Positions 1 through 5,665 of a stretch of DNA of 7,746 nucleotides are shown here, piece after piece. Within the stretch, counting starts at the first letter, position 1, and every line of letters starts with the position of its first letter. The notes below the pieces were generated by a model. It searched no databases. It saw only the letters and a program-made list of their open reading frames with translations, and was not told the DNA's origin. This stretch comes from Opitutales bacterium (GTDB taxonomy: Bacteria; Verrucomicrobiota; Verrucomicrobiia; Opitutales; Oceanipulchritudinaceae): the NCBI GenBank assembly GCA_007123395.1, contig SKLD01000525.1, positions 1-7,746 of the forward strand, in the 5' to 3' direction. Position numbers and translations under genes: made by a program.

Positions 1-1
1 A

Positions 2-172
2 GGGCGGGCGCTGGGAACGCGCGAGTGGCTCGAACACGGGGACGGAGCGCGGGCCCTTGCCAAGATGAAACGTCCGCCGCCGTGCCGGGCGGTGGAGGTG
101 CTCGACGATGCGGACCTCGCGGTGGCGCGTTCACGGGCGGGGTACCGTGCCCTTGAGCATCCCCGGGAGTGA
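2..172 (+). CDS. C-terminal end of an unrecognised protein (5' end outside window)
   Basis: An open frame runs from the left edge to a TGA at 170-172 and gives about 56 residues. The tail is charged and mixed in composition (it contains KMKRPPPCRAVEVLDDADLA) and ends in LEHPRE. I do not recognise the family and see no catalytic motif. Among the frames here this one looks most protein-like: the other two plus frames close earlier or give runs of Gly, Arg and Ala, and the minus frame open through this stretch is Ser/Arg-rich, as expected of a shadow. The gene would converge on the phosphatase that ends at 288, with 115 bases between them. That spacer holds no strong terminator that I can see. 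Whether this is a real gene rests on sequence outside the window. Confidence 0.45.
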   Translation, partial: GRALGTREWLEHGDGARALAKMKRPPPCRAVEVLDDADLAVARSRAGYRALEHPRE

Positions 173-287
173 CCGGCGTTGGCGCTCTCGTAGTCGGTCA
201 GGGTCATTCCGACAGAGTAGAACTAAGGTTGACGCACCGAGGCCGGCGGCTCCTGCGGGGCGGCAACTTATGCGGGTGCCAGCGAAA

Positions 288-1874
288 TCAGCCCCGCTCT
301 AGGTGGGCCTTGCGCACGGGGCTTTTGTCGCGGACGAAGTCGATGAGGAAGGCGCGGCTCTGGTAGGGCAAGAGACGCATCTCCGCGGCAGGCTGGCGGA
401 GGATTCCGCGCAAGTTCCTGAAGCGTCCGCCGCCGCCGGCGGCATCGTAGGAATTGAGCGCGATCGTGTAGCGGCGCGAGTCAGACAACTCCGCGCCGGA
501 GGCGTCGAGGAGCCGGTCGACCTTTGGCGCATTGTTCGGCCCGGAAACCTCGGCACGGATCCGCCCGACGAGACTCCGCAGGTTGCGCCCGGCATAGACC
601 TCTTCGAGGACAGTGACCAACTCGTCACGCGTTAAGCGCGCTGTGACGACGAAGTTCTCGAAGGGAATGATTCCCCACATGTCCTTGACCGTCTTCTTGC
701 CGGGGGCAACGGGGTCGTCTTGGAAGAGGAGGCCATGGAGCGCGGCGTCCACTTCGTGGCCACGGCGGCGTAGCCCGTGGAGCATGGAAGTGCCGATAAG
801 TCGTTCCGAATCGCTCGCGCGCCCCGGAGCGTTGTCGATCCCAAGTTCCTCAGCAATGATGCCGACTTCCGAGGACATGACGCGTTCGGATTCCGCGAGA
901 TCGTCCTTGGCGAGGTCGAGTATGGCAGGATCCTGCGGAACGCGGCCGTCGAGGTGCGAGATAATCGGTTGCACATGAACGAGCTTTCGCGAATCCGCGT
1001 TGAAAACGAGGTCGAGCCGCCCGACATGGATGCCGAAGTAGTTGGCCTGCGTGTAGATCACGCCGTTGATGCGCTCGTTGGGCAGATTGCGGTGGGTGTG
1101 GCCGCCGATGATGGCGTCGATTTCCGGGCAGGCCTTGGTGATGCCGAAGAGGCGGTTGGCCGCGTCGTCCTCCGTCATCCACGGGCGTGTGCCCATGTGC
1201 GTGACGAGGATGATGGCGTCGGCGCCGGCGGCCTTCACGTCGTCCACCGCGCGGCGAACGACCGGCACGGGGTCTGTCGCCTCGAAGCCGTGCAGGACCT
1301 CGGGGAGAAACCAGTTGGGCATGTTGGGCGTCATCGCGCCGATGAGGGCGATCTTGTATCCGTTGACCTCCTTGAGGAGATAGGGCCGCGCCACATCCGG
1401 GCGGTCGCCGTGCGCCCACGCCGACTTGCCGTCAAAGGTGGCATTCGCCGTGAGCACGGGCATCGCCGAAGAGCCGATGGCCTCCCGCACAACGGGTTCA
1501 CCCCAGTCAAACTCGTGGTTGCCCAGCACCCATGCGTCGTAGTCGAGGTGGTTGAAGCAGTCGATCATGATGCGCCCGCGCGTGCGGTAGCCGATCTCCG
1601 TGCCCTGATAAACGTCGCCCGCGTCAACGAGAAGCGAGTGCGGGTTCATCGCACGCCACTGCCGGATGCGGCTCGCGCACCGGGCCATGCCGCCGACATC
1701 GGTGATGCCGTCGTAAGTCGAGGTGGGCAGAATGTTACCGTGCAGATCGGTGGTGTGCAGGACAGACACCGTCTCCAGCGGGCCGGTGAGCTTGGCGCGA
1801 AGAAAAGGGGGGACGGCGGACACCGCGACAACCGTGCCCGCCCACCGGAGAAAGCGGCGGCGAGTGAAGATCAT
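288..1874 (-). CDS. Tat-exported 5'-nucleotidase / UshA-type metallophosphoesterase
   Basis: This is a 528-residue bifunctional 5'-nucleotidase/2',3'-cyclic phosphodiesterase-family protein, expected to remove phosphate from nucleotides outside the cytoplasm. Residues 4-10 read TRRRFLR, a twin-arginine motif, followed by a hydrophobic stretch at about 11-25, so export by the Tat pathway is likely; no clear AxA cleavage site follows. The calcineurin-like domain shows every metal-binding block in order: TTDLHGN (41-47), DAGD (84-87), GNHEFDWG (118-125), THMG (His226) and GGHTH (257-261). The C-terminal 5'-nucleotidase domain has PFENFV (404-409) and the substrate-loop stretch YDAAGGGGRF (476-485). 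The ATG at 1872-1874 is chosen because it places the Tat motif at the N-terminus; the frame extends to a GTG at 1964 but contains no other ATG. Length and domain order fit the family. Exact substrate is not readable; related enzymes also cleave UDP-sugars or cyclic nucleotides. Confidence 0.93.
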   Translation of the reverse strand: MIFTRRRFLRWAGTVVAVSAVPPFLRAKLTGPLETVSVLHTTDLHGNILPTSTYDGITDVGGMARCASRIRQWRAMNPHSLLVDAGDVYQGTEIGYRTRGRIMIDCFNHLDYDAWVLGNHEFDWGEPVVREAIGSSAMPVLTANATFDGKSAWAHGDRPDVARPYLLKEVNGYKIALIGAMTPNMPNWFLPEVLHGFEATDPVPVVRRAVDDVKAAGADAIILVTHMGTRPWMTEDDAANRLFGITKACPEIDAIIGGHTHRNLPNERINGVIYTQANYFGIHVGRLDLVFNADSRKLVHVQPIISHLDGRVPQDPAILDLAKDDLAESERVMSSEVGIIAEELGIDNAPGRASDSERLIGTSMLHGLRRRGHEVDAALHGLLFQDDPVAPGKKTVKDMWGIIPFENFVVTARLTRDELVTVLEEVYAGRNLRSLVGRIRAEVSGPNNAPKVDRLLDASGAELSDSRRYTIALNSYDAAGGGGRFRNLRGILRQPAAEMRLLPYQSRAFLIDFVRDKSPVRKAHLERG

Positions 1875-1888
1875 AGACGTTGAGACAT
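1871..1888 (-). other. Possible 5-codon leader frame overlapping the phosphatase start (ATGA)
   Basis: On the minus strand an ATG at 1886-1888 (or the adjacent ATG at 1889-1891) opens a frame reading MSQRL and stops at TGA 1871-1873. The stop overlaps the phosphatase ATG (1872-1874) as ATGA. The only good Shine-Dalgarno-like run nearby, AGGTGGG at 1892-1898, has its AGG core 7 bases from the 1888 ATG but more than 20 bases from the phosphatase ATG. Translation may therefore begin at the leader and re-start at the phosphatase. This is inferred from spacing alone; such a short frame can easily arise by chance. Confidence 0.3.
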
Positions 1889-2026
1889 CATCCCACCTAT
1901 TTTCCCGCGGACGGCAAGCCCTCGCGGCAAAAAAGGAAATTGCGGCGGGGCGATGATGGCACACGTTGAAAGAGAGTTCTTTTCCAAAATGACACCCGCC
2001 GCGAAGACAGACGATCCGCTCCGCCC
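1875..2026. promoter_or_regulatory. Divergent intergenic region between phosphatase and helicase genes
   Basis: These 152 bases must hold the promoters of both divergently transcribed genes unless these lie within the genes. The centre is locally richer in A/T, with six A at 1929-1934. A perfect 7-base inverted pair, CATCATC at 1886-1892 and GATGATG at 1952-1958, flanks it, and CCGCG (1905-1909) pairs with CGCGG (1923-1927). A TTGAAA at 1966-1971 could be a -35 box for the helicase, but the hexamer 17 bases downstream (ATGACA) is a poor -10. No convincing sigma-70 promoter is visible on either strand. Confidence 0.4.
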
Positions 2027-2030
2027 ATGA
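1989..2030 (+). other. Possible 13-codon leader frame overlapping the helicase start (ATGA)
   Basis: An ATG at 1989-1991 opens a frame reading MTPAAKTDDPLRP, and its TGA at 2028-2030 overlaps the helicase ATG (2027-2029) as ATGA. The helicase ATG itself has no Shine-Dalgarno-like sequence in the 15 bases upstream. A purine run, AAAGAGAG at 1969-1976, lies 12 bases before the leader ATG, a loose distance for a ribosome site. The layout would suit translational coupling, but no conservation evidence is available from this window. Confidence 0.25.
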
Positions 2031-4501
2031 ACCGCATCGACACAGAATTCGCGAGCCAGCTGAAACTGCCCGACCTCTGGCAGCAGGCGGCTGTTCGGGC
2101 CCTGCGCGACGGGCGCGATGTCATCGTGCATGCCCCCACAGGCGCGGGCAAGACCTTCATCTTTGAAACGCTCGTGGAAACCGGCCTGCGCAAAAGTGCC
2201 GTCTACACTGTGCCCACACGCGCGCTCGCCAACGACAAGCGCCTCGAATGGGCGGCGCAACGCTGGGACGTGGGGATCGTCACGGGCGACCTCGCCGAAA
2301 ACACAGAGGCGCCTGTGATCGTTGCAACGCTCGAAACACAAAAGCACCGTTTCCTCGCGGGCGAAGGCCCCGGCTTGCTCGTCATCGACGAATACCAGAT
2401 GCTCGGCGACCCCTCCCGCGGTGTAAACTACGAACTCGCCCTCGCCCTCGCCCCCCCCGAAACCCAGCTTCTTCTCCTCAGTGGCTCGGTCGCCAACCCA
2501 GAGTCGGTCGCCGACTGGCTGCGCCGCCTCGGGCGCGACGTCGAACTCATTGAACACCATGAGCGCCCCGTCCCGCTCGACGAAGTCAACGTCGAGGCGC
2601 TCCCCGAACGCTCCGTGCCCCCCTCCGTGCGCGGTCTCTGGCCCCGTGCCATCGGCAAGGCCCTCGCCGCCGGAATGGCCCCGCTCCTCGCCTTCGCGCC
2701 CCGCCGCCGCGCCGCCGAAACCCTTGCCCTCCAGCTCGCCCGCGCCCTCCCCGAGGAAGACCCGCTCGTCCTCACCCCGGAGCAGGAAAGCCTCGCCGGC
2801 GACACCCTCGCCAAGCTCCTCAAAGCCCGTATCGCCTTCCACCACAGCGGGCTCAGCTACCGCCAGCGCGCGGGCCTCGTCGAGCCCCTCGCCAAAGCCG
2901 GGCAACTACGCGTTGTCGTCGCCACCATGGGCCTCGCCGCCGGCATCAACTTCTCCATGCGCAGTGTCCTCGTAACCGACCGCGAATACCGCGCAGGCGA
3001 CTACAGCCATCTCGTGCGCCCCGACGAGTTGCTCCAAATGTTCGGCCGCGCGGGACGGCGCGGACTCGACAAGAAGGGGTTCATCCTCATCGCCCCCGGC
3101 AAACCGAGACTCAACGAGAGCCGTCCCATCTCCCTCCGCCGCACTCAACAGATCGACTGGCCCAGCTTCCTTGCCGTCATGCACGCCGCCGCAGAGCGCG
3201 GACGCGATCCTGCCGAAGCTGCCCGGAACCTCTCCGCCCGCCTCTTCAGCCCGAGCCGCGTCGTTCTCGGGCTTGCGCGGCTCCGCGCCGCCGGGCCGCC
3301 CCCCGTTGAAGATTCCGCGCCCACGCGCCTCCAGGAAATCGAGGAGTTCCAGACTCCCGAAAGCGAATGGGAGCGACTCCGCAGCCCGCGCCGCGCGCCC
3401 CTCGGCGAAGCGCTCGCCTTCGCGCGGGGCCGCTGGACTCACGCCCTTGCGCAAGCCTTCGCCCTGAGCGGTGTGACAGCGGGCAGCCTATGCAAGATCG
3501 ACACCGAGGAAGGGAAAATCTACGGTCGCGAAGTACCCCTCGCGCGCATCGGCAAAGACAAATCCGAGGGCGAGCTGGTCCTCACCCGCTGGACCCACGC
3601 CGCCCTGCGTGAGTTCCACAAAGCCGCCGCACCGCCCAAGGGCTTCCCGCGCGGCCGCAAACGATGGACCCTCGACCAACTCGAGGACCACGTCCTGCCG
3701 CTCCTGCCCCGTCTCGCCCAGGGCGGCGTGGTCCACGCCCTCGCAGAGCGCGGCGGCATGCTTTACGCCCGCCTTGACTACCGCGGTGCCGAGACGTTCG
3801 CCGTCATCGACAGCGCCGGGCGGCCCCTCCTCAACCCGCCGCGCCGCAAGGTCGCCGTCGAGGTCAACCTTCACTTTGCCGGCAGTGCGCCGAAGGAACG
3901 ACCGCGTGGCCGCACCGCTGCCGAAACATGGTTCCAGCTCGGGCTCATCGACGCCAAGGCCCGTCCCACCCGGCGCGGCGTCATCTTCAGCTTCTTCAAC
4001 CACGGAGAGGGCCTCGCCGTCGCCGCCGCCCTCGAAGACGCCTCCTACCCCCTCGAGGAACTCGCCTACGACGTCGCCAACCTGCGCGCGGGACACCGCT
4101 TTGCCGAACAGGGCGACTACTCCACGCGCCTCGGCGACACCTGCCGCCTTACCTTCCGCAACGCCACCTTCCCCGGCTACCTCCGCAAAGGTGTACCCGA
4201 AACCTATGGCGACGGTGCCTCCGAAACCCTCCAGCGCCTCGCCGCAAACCCCGCCCTGCGGGCACGCGTCCTCGGTGAGGACCTCCTCGCCGGCGATATC
4301 GAGCGCGCCCGCCTCGAATGGCGCAGCCTCCTCAACCAGATCGCGCACGCCCCCGACCTCGACTGGGAGCGCTGGACAGACTTCCGCCACGAAGTCCGCC
4401 GCCTCCTCTACTCACTCGCCCCCAAGAGTCCCTTTGAAGACCTCCCCGCCCTCACCCACAGCCAACAAAAACGCCACCGTTCCTTCCTCTCCTTTGACTG
4501 A
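2027..4501 (+). CDS. Ski2-like superfamily 2 helicase with DEYQ motif II
   Basis: An 824-residue helicase whose N-terminal half carries a full set of superfamily 2 motifs: HAPTGAGKT (Walker A, 35-43), PTRALA (Ia, 63-68), DEYQMLGDPSRG (II, 121-132), LSGSVAN (III, 151-157), LAFAPRRRAAE (IV region, 221-231), FHHSGL (271-276), VATMGLAAGINF (V, 298-309) and QMFGRAGRRG (VI, 337-346). The LGD-x-x-RG after motif II, the ERPVPL (179-184) and the FHHSGL are typical of the Ski2/Mtr4/HelY branch, so ATP-driven unwinding of RNA or DNA in the cytoplasm is expected. Motif II has Gln where this branch has His. The last ~450 residues are poorly assigned; around 638-700 a 'GLID...T-x-x-G' block followed by a helical stretch recalls the winged-helix/DSHCT end of Ski2 proteins. 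ATG at 2027 sits shortly before the first conserved helix. Codons are strongly C-ending. Substrate and cellular process are unknown. Confidence 0.88.
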   Translation: MNRIDTEFASQLKLPDLWQQAAVRALRDGRDVIVHAPTGAGKTFIFETLVETGLRKSAVYTVPTRALANDKRLEWAAQRWDVGIVTGDLAENTEAPVIVATLETQKHRFLAGEGPGLLVIDEYQMLGDPSRGVNYELALALAPPETQLLLLSGSVANPESVADWLRRLGRDVELIEHHERPVPLDEVNVEALPERSVPPSVRGLWPRAIGKALAAGMAPLLAFAPRRRAAETLALQLARALPEEDPLVLTPEQESLAGDTLAKLLKARIAFHHSGLSYRQRAGLVEPLAKAGQLRVVVATMGLAAGINFSMRSVLVTDREYRAGDYSHLVRPDELLQMFGRAGRRGLDKKGFILIAPGKPRLNESRPISLRRTQQIDWPSFLAVMHAAAERGRDPAEAARNLSARLFSPSRVVLGLARLRAAGPPPVEDSAPTRLQEIEEFQTPESEWERLRSPRRAPLGEALAFARGRWTHALAQAFALSGVTAGSLCKIDTEEGKIYGREVPLARIGKDKSEGELVLTRWTHAALREFHKAAAPPKGFPRGRKRWTLDQLEDHVLPLLPRLAQGGVVHALAERGGMLYARLDYRGAETFAVIDSAGRPLLNPPRRKVAVEVNLHFAGSAPKERPRGRTAAETWFQLGLIDAKARPTRRGVIFSFFNHGEGLAVAAALEDASYPLEELAYDVANLRAGHRFAEQGDYSTRLGDTCRLTFRNATFPGYLRKGVPETYGDGASETLQRLAANPALRARVLGEDLLAGDIERARLEWRSLLNQIAHAPDLDWERWTDFRHEVRRLLYSLAPKSPFEDLPALTHSQQKRHRSFLSFD
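2435..2458 (+). repeat. (CTCGCC)3 tandem repeat running into a C8 tract
   Basis: Inside the helicase gene three perfect CTCGCC units (2435-2452) merge into eight consecutive C (2451-2458), encoding the Leu-Ala run and the following Pro-Pro between motifs II and III. Such a tract can slip in replication or sequencing. The frame is intact here, so no disruption is indicated. Confidence 0.6.
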
Positions 4502-4517
4502 ACGGGCAACCCCACAA

Positions 4518-4532
4518 GAGGTGCGAGACCTC
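4518..4532. terminator. Weak hairpin between convergent helicase and HNH genes
   Basis: The 50-base gap between the helicase stop (4501) and the HNH stop (4552) contains GAGGT-GCGAG-ACCTC, a perfect 5-base-pair stem with a 5-base loop. It could serve either direction, but neither side has a following run of T longer than four, so it is not a standard intrinsic terminator. Confidence 0.25.
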
Positions 4533-4551
4533 GCTTCCGCATCCCGCCTTT

Positions 4552-5211
4552 TCAGCCCGCGCTCTTTTCCTTCTCCATGTGGAGAAACTGCATCCACGAG
4601 GAATCGACATCCGACCCCGCCGCGACACTGACGAAGGGCCGTGACTTGGGCCGCGACGGCTTGCGCACGAGCCGCAGGCCCGCCTCATGGGGGAGGCGGT
4701 TGGCCTTCACGGCGTTCATCTCCCGCGAGCAGGTGACAATGTTCTCCCATGAGGTGCGGCCGCCGCGCTCGCGCGGGATGACGTGGTCGAGGGTCAGGTC
4801 CTTCACCTTGCAGGTCCGCCCGGAATACTGACACGTGTAGTTGTCACGCTCGAAAACGTTCTGCCGGTTGAACTTCACTTCCGAGACGGGCAACCGGTCA
4901 AAATTCCGCAAGAGCAGAATTTTCGGCAGAATGATATGCATGCGGATCGTCCGCACATATTCGGCCTGCGGGGGCGGCGGATTGATCGCCATGGAATACT
5001 CCAGCCACTCCGGAGCCGCATGCACGCTGTAGTCACCCGTGAAGGTGTTGATGACGCGCGCGTGGTCCTGCCAAAGGAGCGAAAACGCCCGCCGTAGACC
5101 GACTATGTTCACCGCCTGCCAGTTGCGGTTGAGGACAAGGACACGGCGGTTCGGCGTGCGTCCATTGTCTCCGCCGCACGCTTCTCCATACCTCTGCCGG
5201 AACGTCGCCAT
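4552..5211 (-). CDS. HNH endonuclease-family protein lacking the usual zinc cysteines
   Basis: A 219-residue protein with an HNH fold near its C-terminus. The core reads LTLDHVIPRERGGRTSWENI (139-158) and then NAVKANRLPHEAGL (166-179), giving the Asp-His pair (142-143) and the Asn positions (157, 166, 171) expected of the HNH site. The N-terminal block VLVLNRNWQAVNI (24-36) is typical of this stand-alone HNH family. Where many relatives have CxxC pairs, this one has CQYS (127-130) and CSREMN (161-166), so a zinc ribbon is not intact; cysteine-poor members of the family are known to me from general knowledge. The role is probably metal-dependent DNA cleavage, but target and purpose are unknown. 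The ATG at 5209-5211 is preferred over the upstream ATG at 5263-5265 because a promoter-like pair lies between them. The longer start would give 237 residues. Confidence 0.85.
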   Translation of the reverse strand: MATFRQRYGEACGGDNGRTPNRRVLVLNRNWQAVNIVGLRRAFSLLWQDHARVINTFTGDYSVHAAPEWLEYSMAINPPPPQAEYVRTIRMHIILPKILLLRNFDRLPVSEVKFNRQNVFERDNYTCQYSGRTCKVKDLTLDHVIPRERGGRTSWENIVTCSREMNAVKANRLPHEAGLRLVRKPSRPKSRPFVSVAAGSDVDSSWMQFLHMEKEKSAG

Positions 5212-5222
5212 GACCGAAAGCG

Positions 5223-5253
5223 AGTATGGAGAAAGAATGCCCGGCCCTGTCAA
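5223..5253 (-). promoter_or_regulatory. Candidate sigma-70 promoter for the HNH gene
   Basis: On the minus strand a perfect TTGACA (5248-5253) is followed after 19 bases by CATACT (5223-5228), which matches TATAAT at four of six positions. The -10 box ends 11 bases before the ATG at 5211, so transcription would start about 4-5 bases before that codon, giving an almost leaderless message. The spacing is longer than the ideal 17 bases. Confidence 0.4.
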
Positions 5254-5292
5254 CCTGCTTTTCATCCGCCCGCCGGGACGGGGTGCTGCTCC

Positions 5293-5308
5293 CTACAGCT
5301 TCCTGTAG
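5293..5308 (-). other. Perfect hairpin containing the hisE stop codon
   Basis: On the minus strand CTACAG-GAAG-CTGTAG forms a 6-base-pair stem with a four-base loop and includes the TAG stop at its 3' end. No run of T follows, so it is not a classic terminator. It could stabilise the end of the message or be a chance result of the Tyr-Arg-Lys-Leu-stop codons. Confidence 0.35.
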
Positions 5309-5556
5309 ACGTCTTCCAGCGTCAACCCGCGCGCCAGCATCAGTACCTGCGCGTGGTAGAACAGTTGCGAGATTTCCTCCGCGAGGCGCTCGTCGCTTTC
5401 GTGCTCCGCTGCGATCCACACCTCGCCGGCTTCTTCCAGCACCTTCTTGCCAATACCGTGGATACCGCCGCGCAGCGCGCGCACGGTGCCCGACGTCTCG
5501 TCTCCGCGCTCCGCCTTCTCCCGCAACTCGGCAAACAATCCTTCAAATGTCTTCAC
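5293..5556 (-). CDS. hisE: Phosphoribosyl-ATP pyrophosphatase (HisE)
   Basis: An 87-residue HisE, which hydrolyses phosphoribosyl-ATP to phosphoribosyl-AMP and pyrophosphate, the second step of histidine synthesis, in the cytoplasm. The helical MazG-like core shows KTFEGLFAEL (2-11), GGIHGIGKKVLEEAGEVW (30-47, the metal-binding Glu cluster) and AEEISQLFYHAQVLML (59-74), ending in GLTLEDVYRKL. This short form beginning (M/V)KTFEELF closely resembles the stand-alone HisE I know from Actinobacteria more than the HisE half of proteobacterial HisIE. No ATG exists in the frame; the GTG at 5554-5556 is chosen because it matches that conserved beginning. Other in-frame GTG or TTG codons lie upstream, for example GTG at 5622. 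No clear ribosome site precedes any of them. No other histidine gene is in view; the GH3 gene ends 109 bases upstream on the same strand. Confidence 0.88.
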   Translation of the reverse strand: MKTFEGLFAELREKAERGDETSGTVRALRGGIHGIGKKVLEEAGEVWIAAEHESDERLAEEISQLFYHAQVLMLARGLTLEDVYRKL

Positions 5557-5665
5557 CCCGCCCAAAAAGGAGAGCGGCGCATCCGCCCGCAACCCGTTTC
5601 CCACAGGCACCGGAATTTCCACGATAGAGACAGCGCCCGCTCTGCTAAGGTCGCCTCCGCCGGCT

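Noticed and set aside
193..213. Possible terminator hairpin GTCGG...CCGAC between the two left-most genes
   Set aside because: Only five base pairs with an 11-base loop and no T-run on either side.
777..1883. Long open frame (368 codons) on the plus strand opposite the phosphatase
   Set aside because: It lies wholly antisense to a protein with every family motif. Its translation is rich in Arg, Val, Asp and His with no domain, as expected from GC-rich codon shadowing.
1957..1971. Possible sigma-54 promoter (TGGCAC followed by TTGA)
   Set aside because: The spacing between the GG and the expected GC element is wrong, and the second element reads GAAA where TTGC is required.
1871..2905. Long open frame (344 codons) on the minus strand opposite the helicase start
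   Set aside because: Antisense shadow of helicase motifs Ia to IV, low-complexity Gly/Glu/Ala-rich translation, no recognisable fold.
3488..4390. 300-codon minus-strand frame opposite the helicase C-terminal half
   Set aside because: Gly/Val/Glu-rich shadow produced by C-ending codons on the plus strand; no motif.
3609..4631. 340-codon plus-strand frame overlapping the helicase in another frame
   Set aside because: Translation is almost entirely Pro, Ser, Arg, Ala and Thr, typical of a shifted reading of a GC-rich gene.
2027..5211. Two-gene defence system made of the helicase and the HNH nuclease
   Set aside because: The genes are convergent rather than co-transcribed, the HNH protein is of a common stand-alone type, and no toxin, methylase, reverse transcriptase or sensor domain is nearby.
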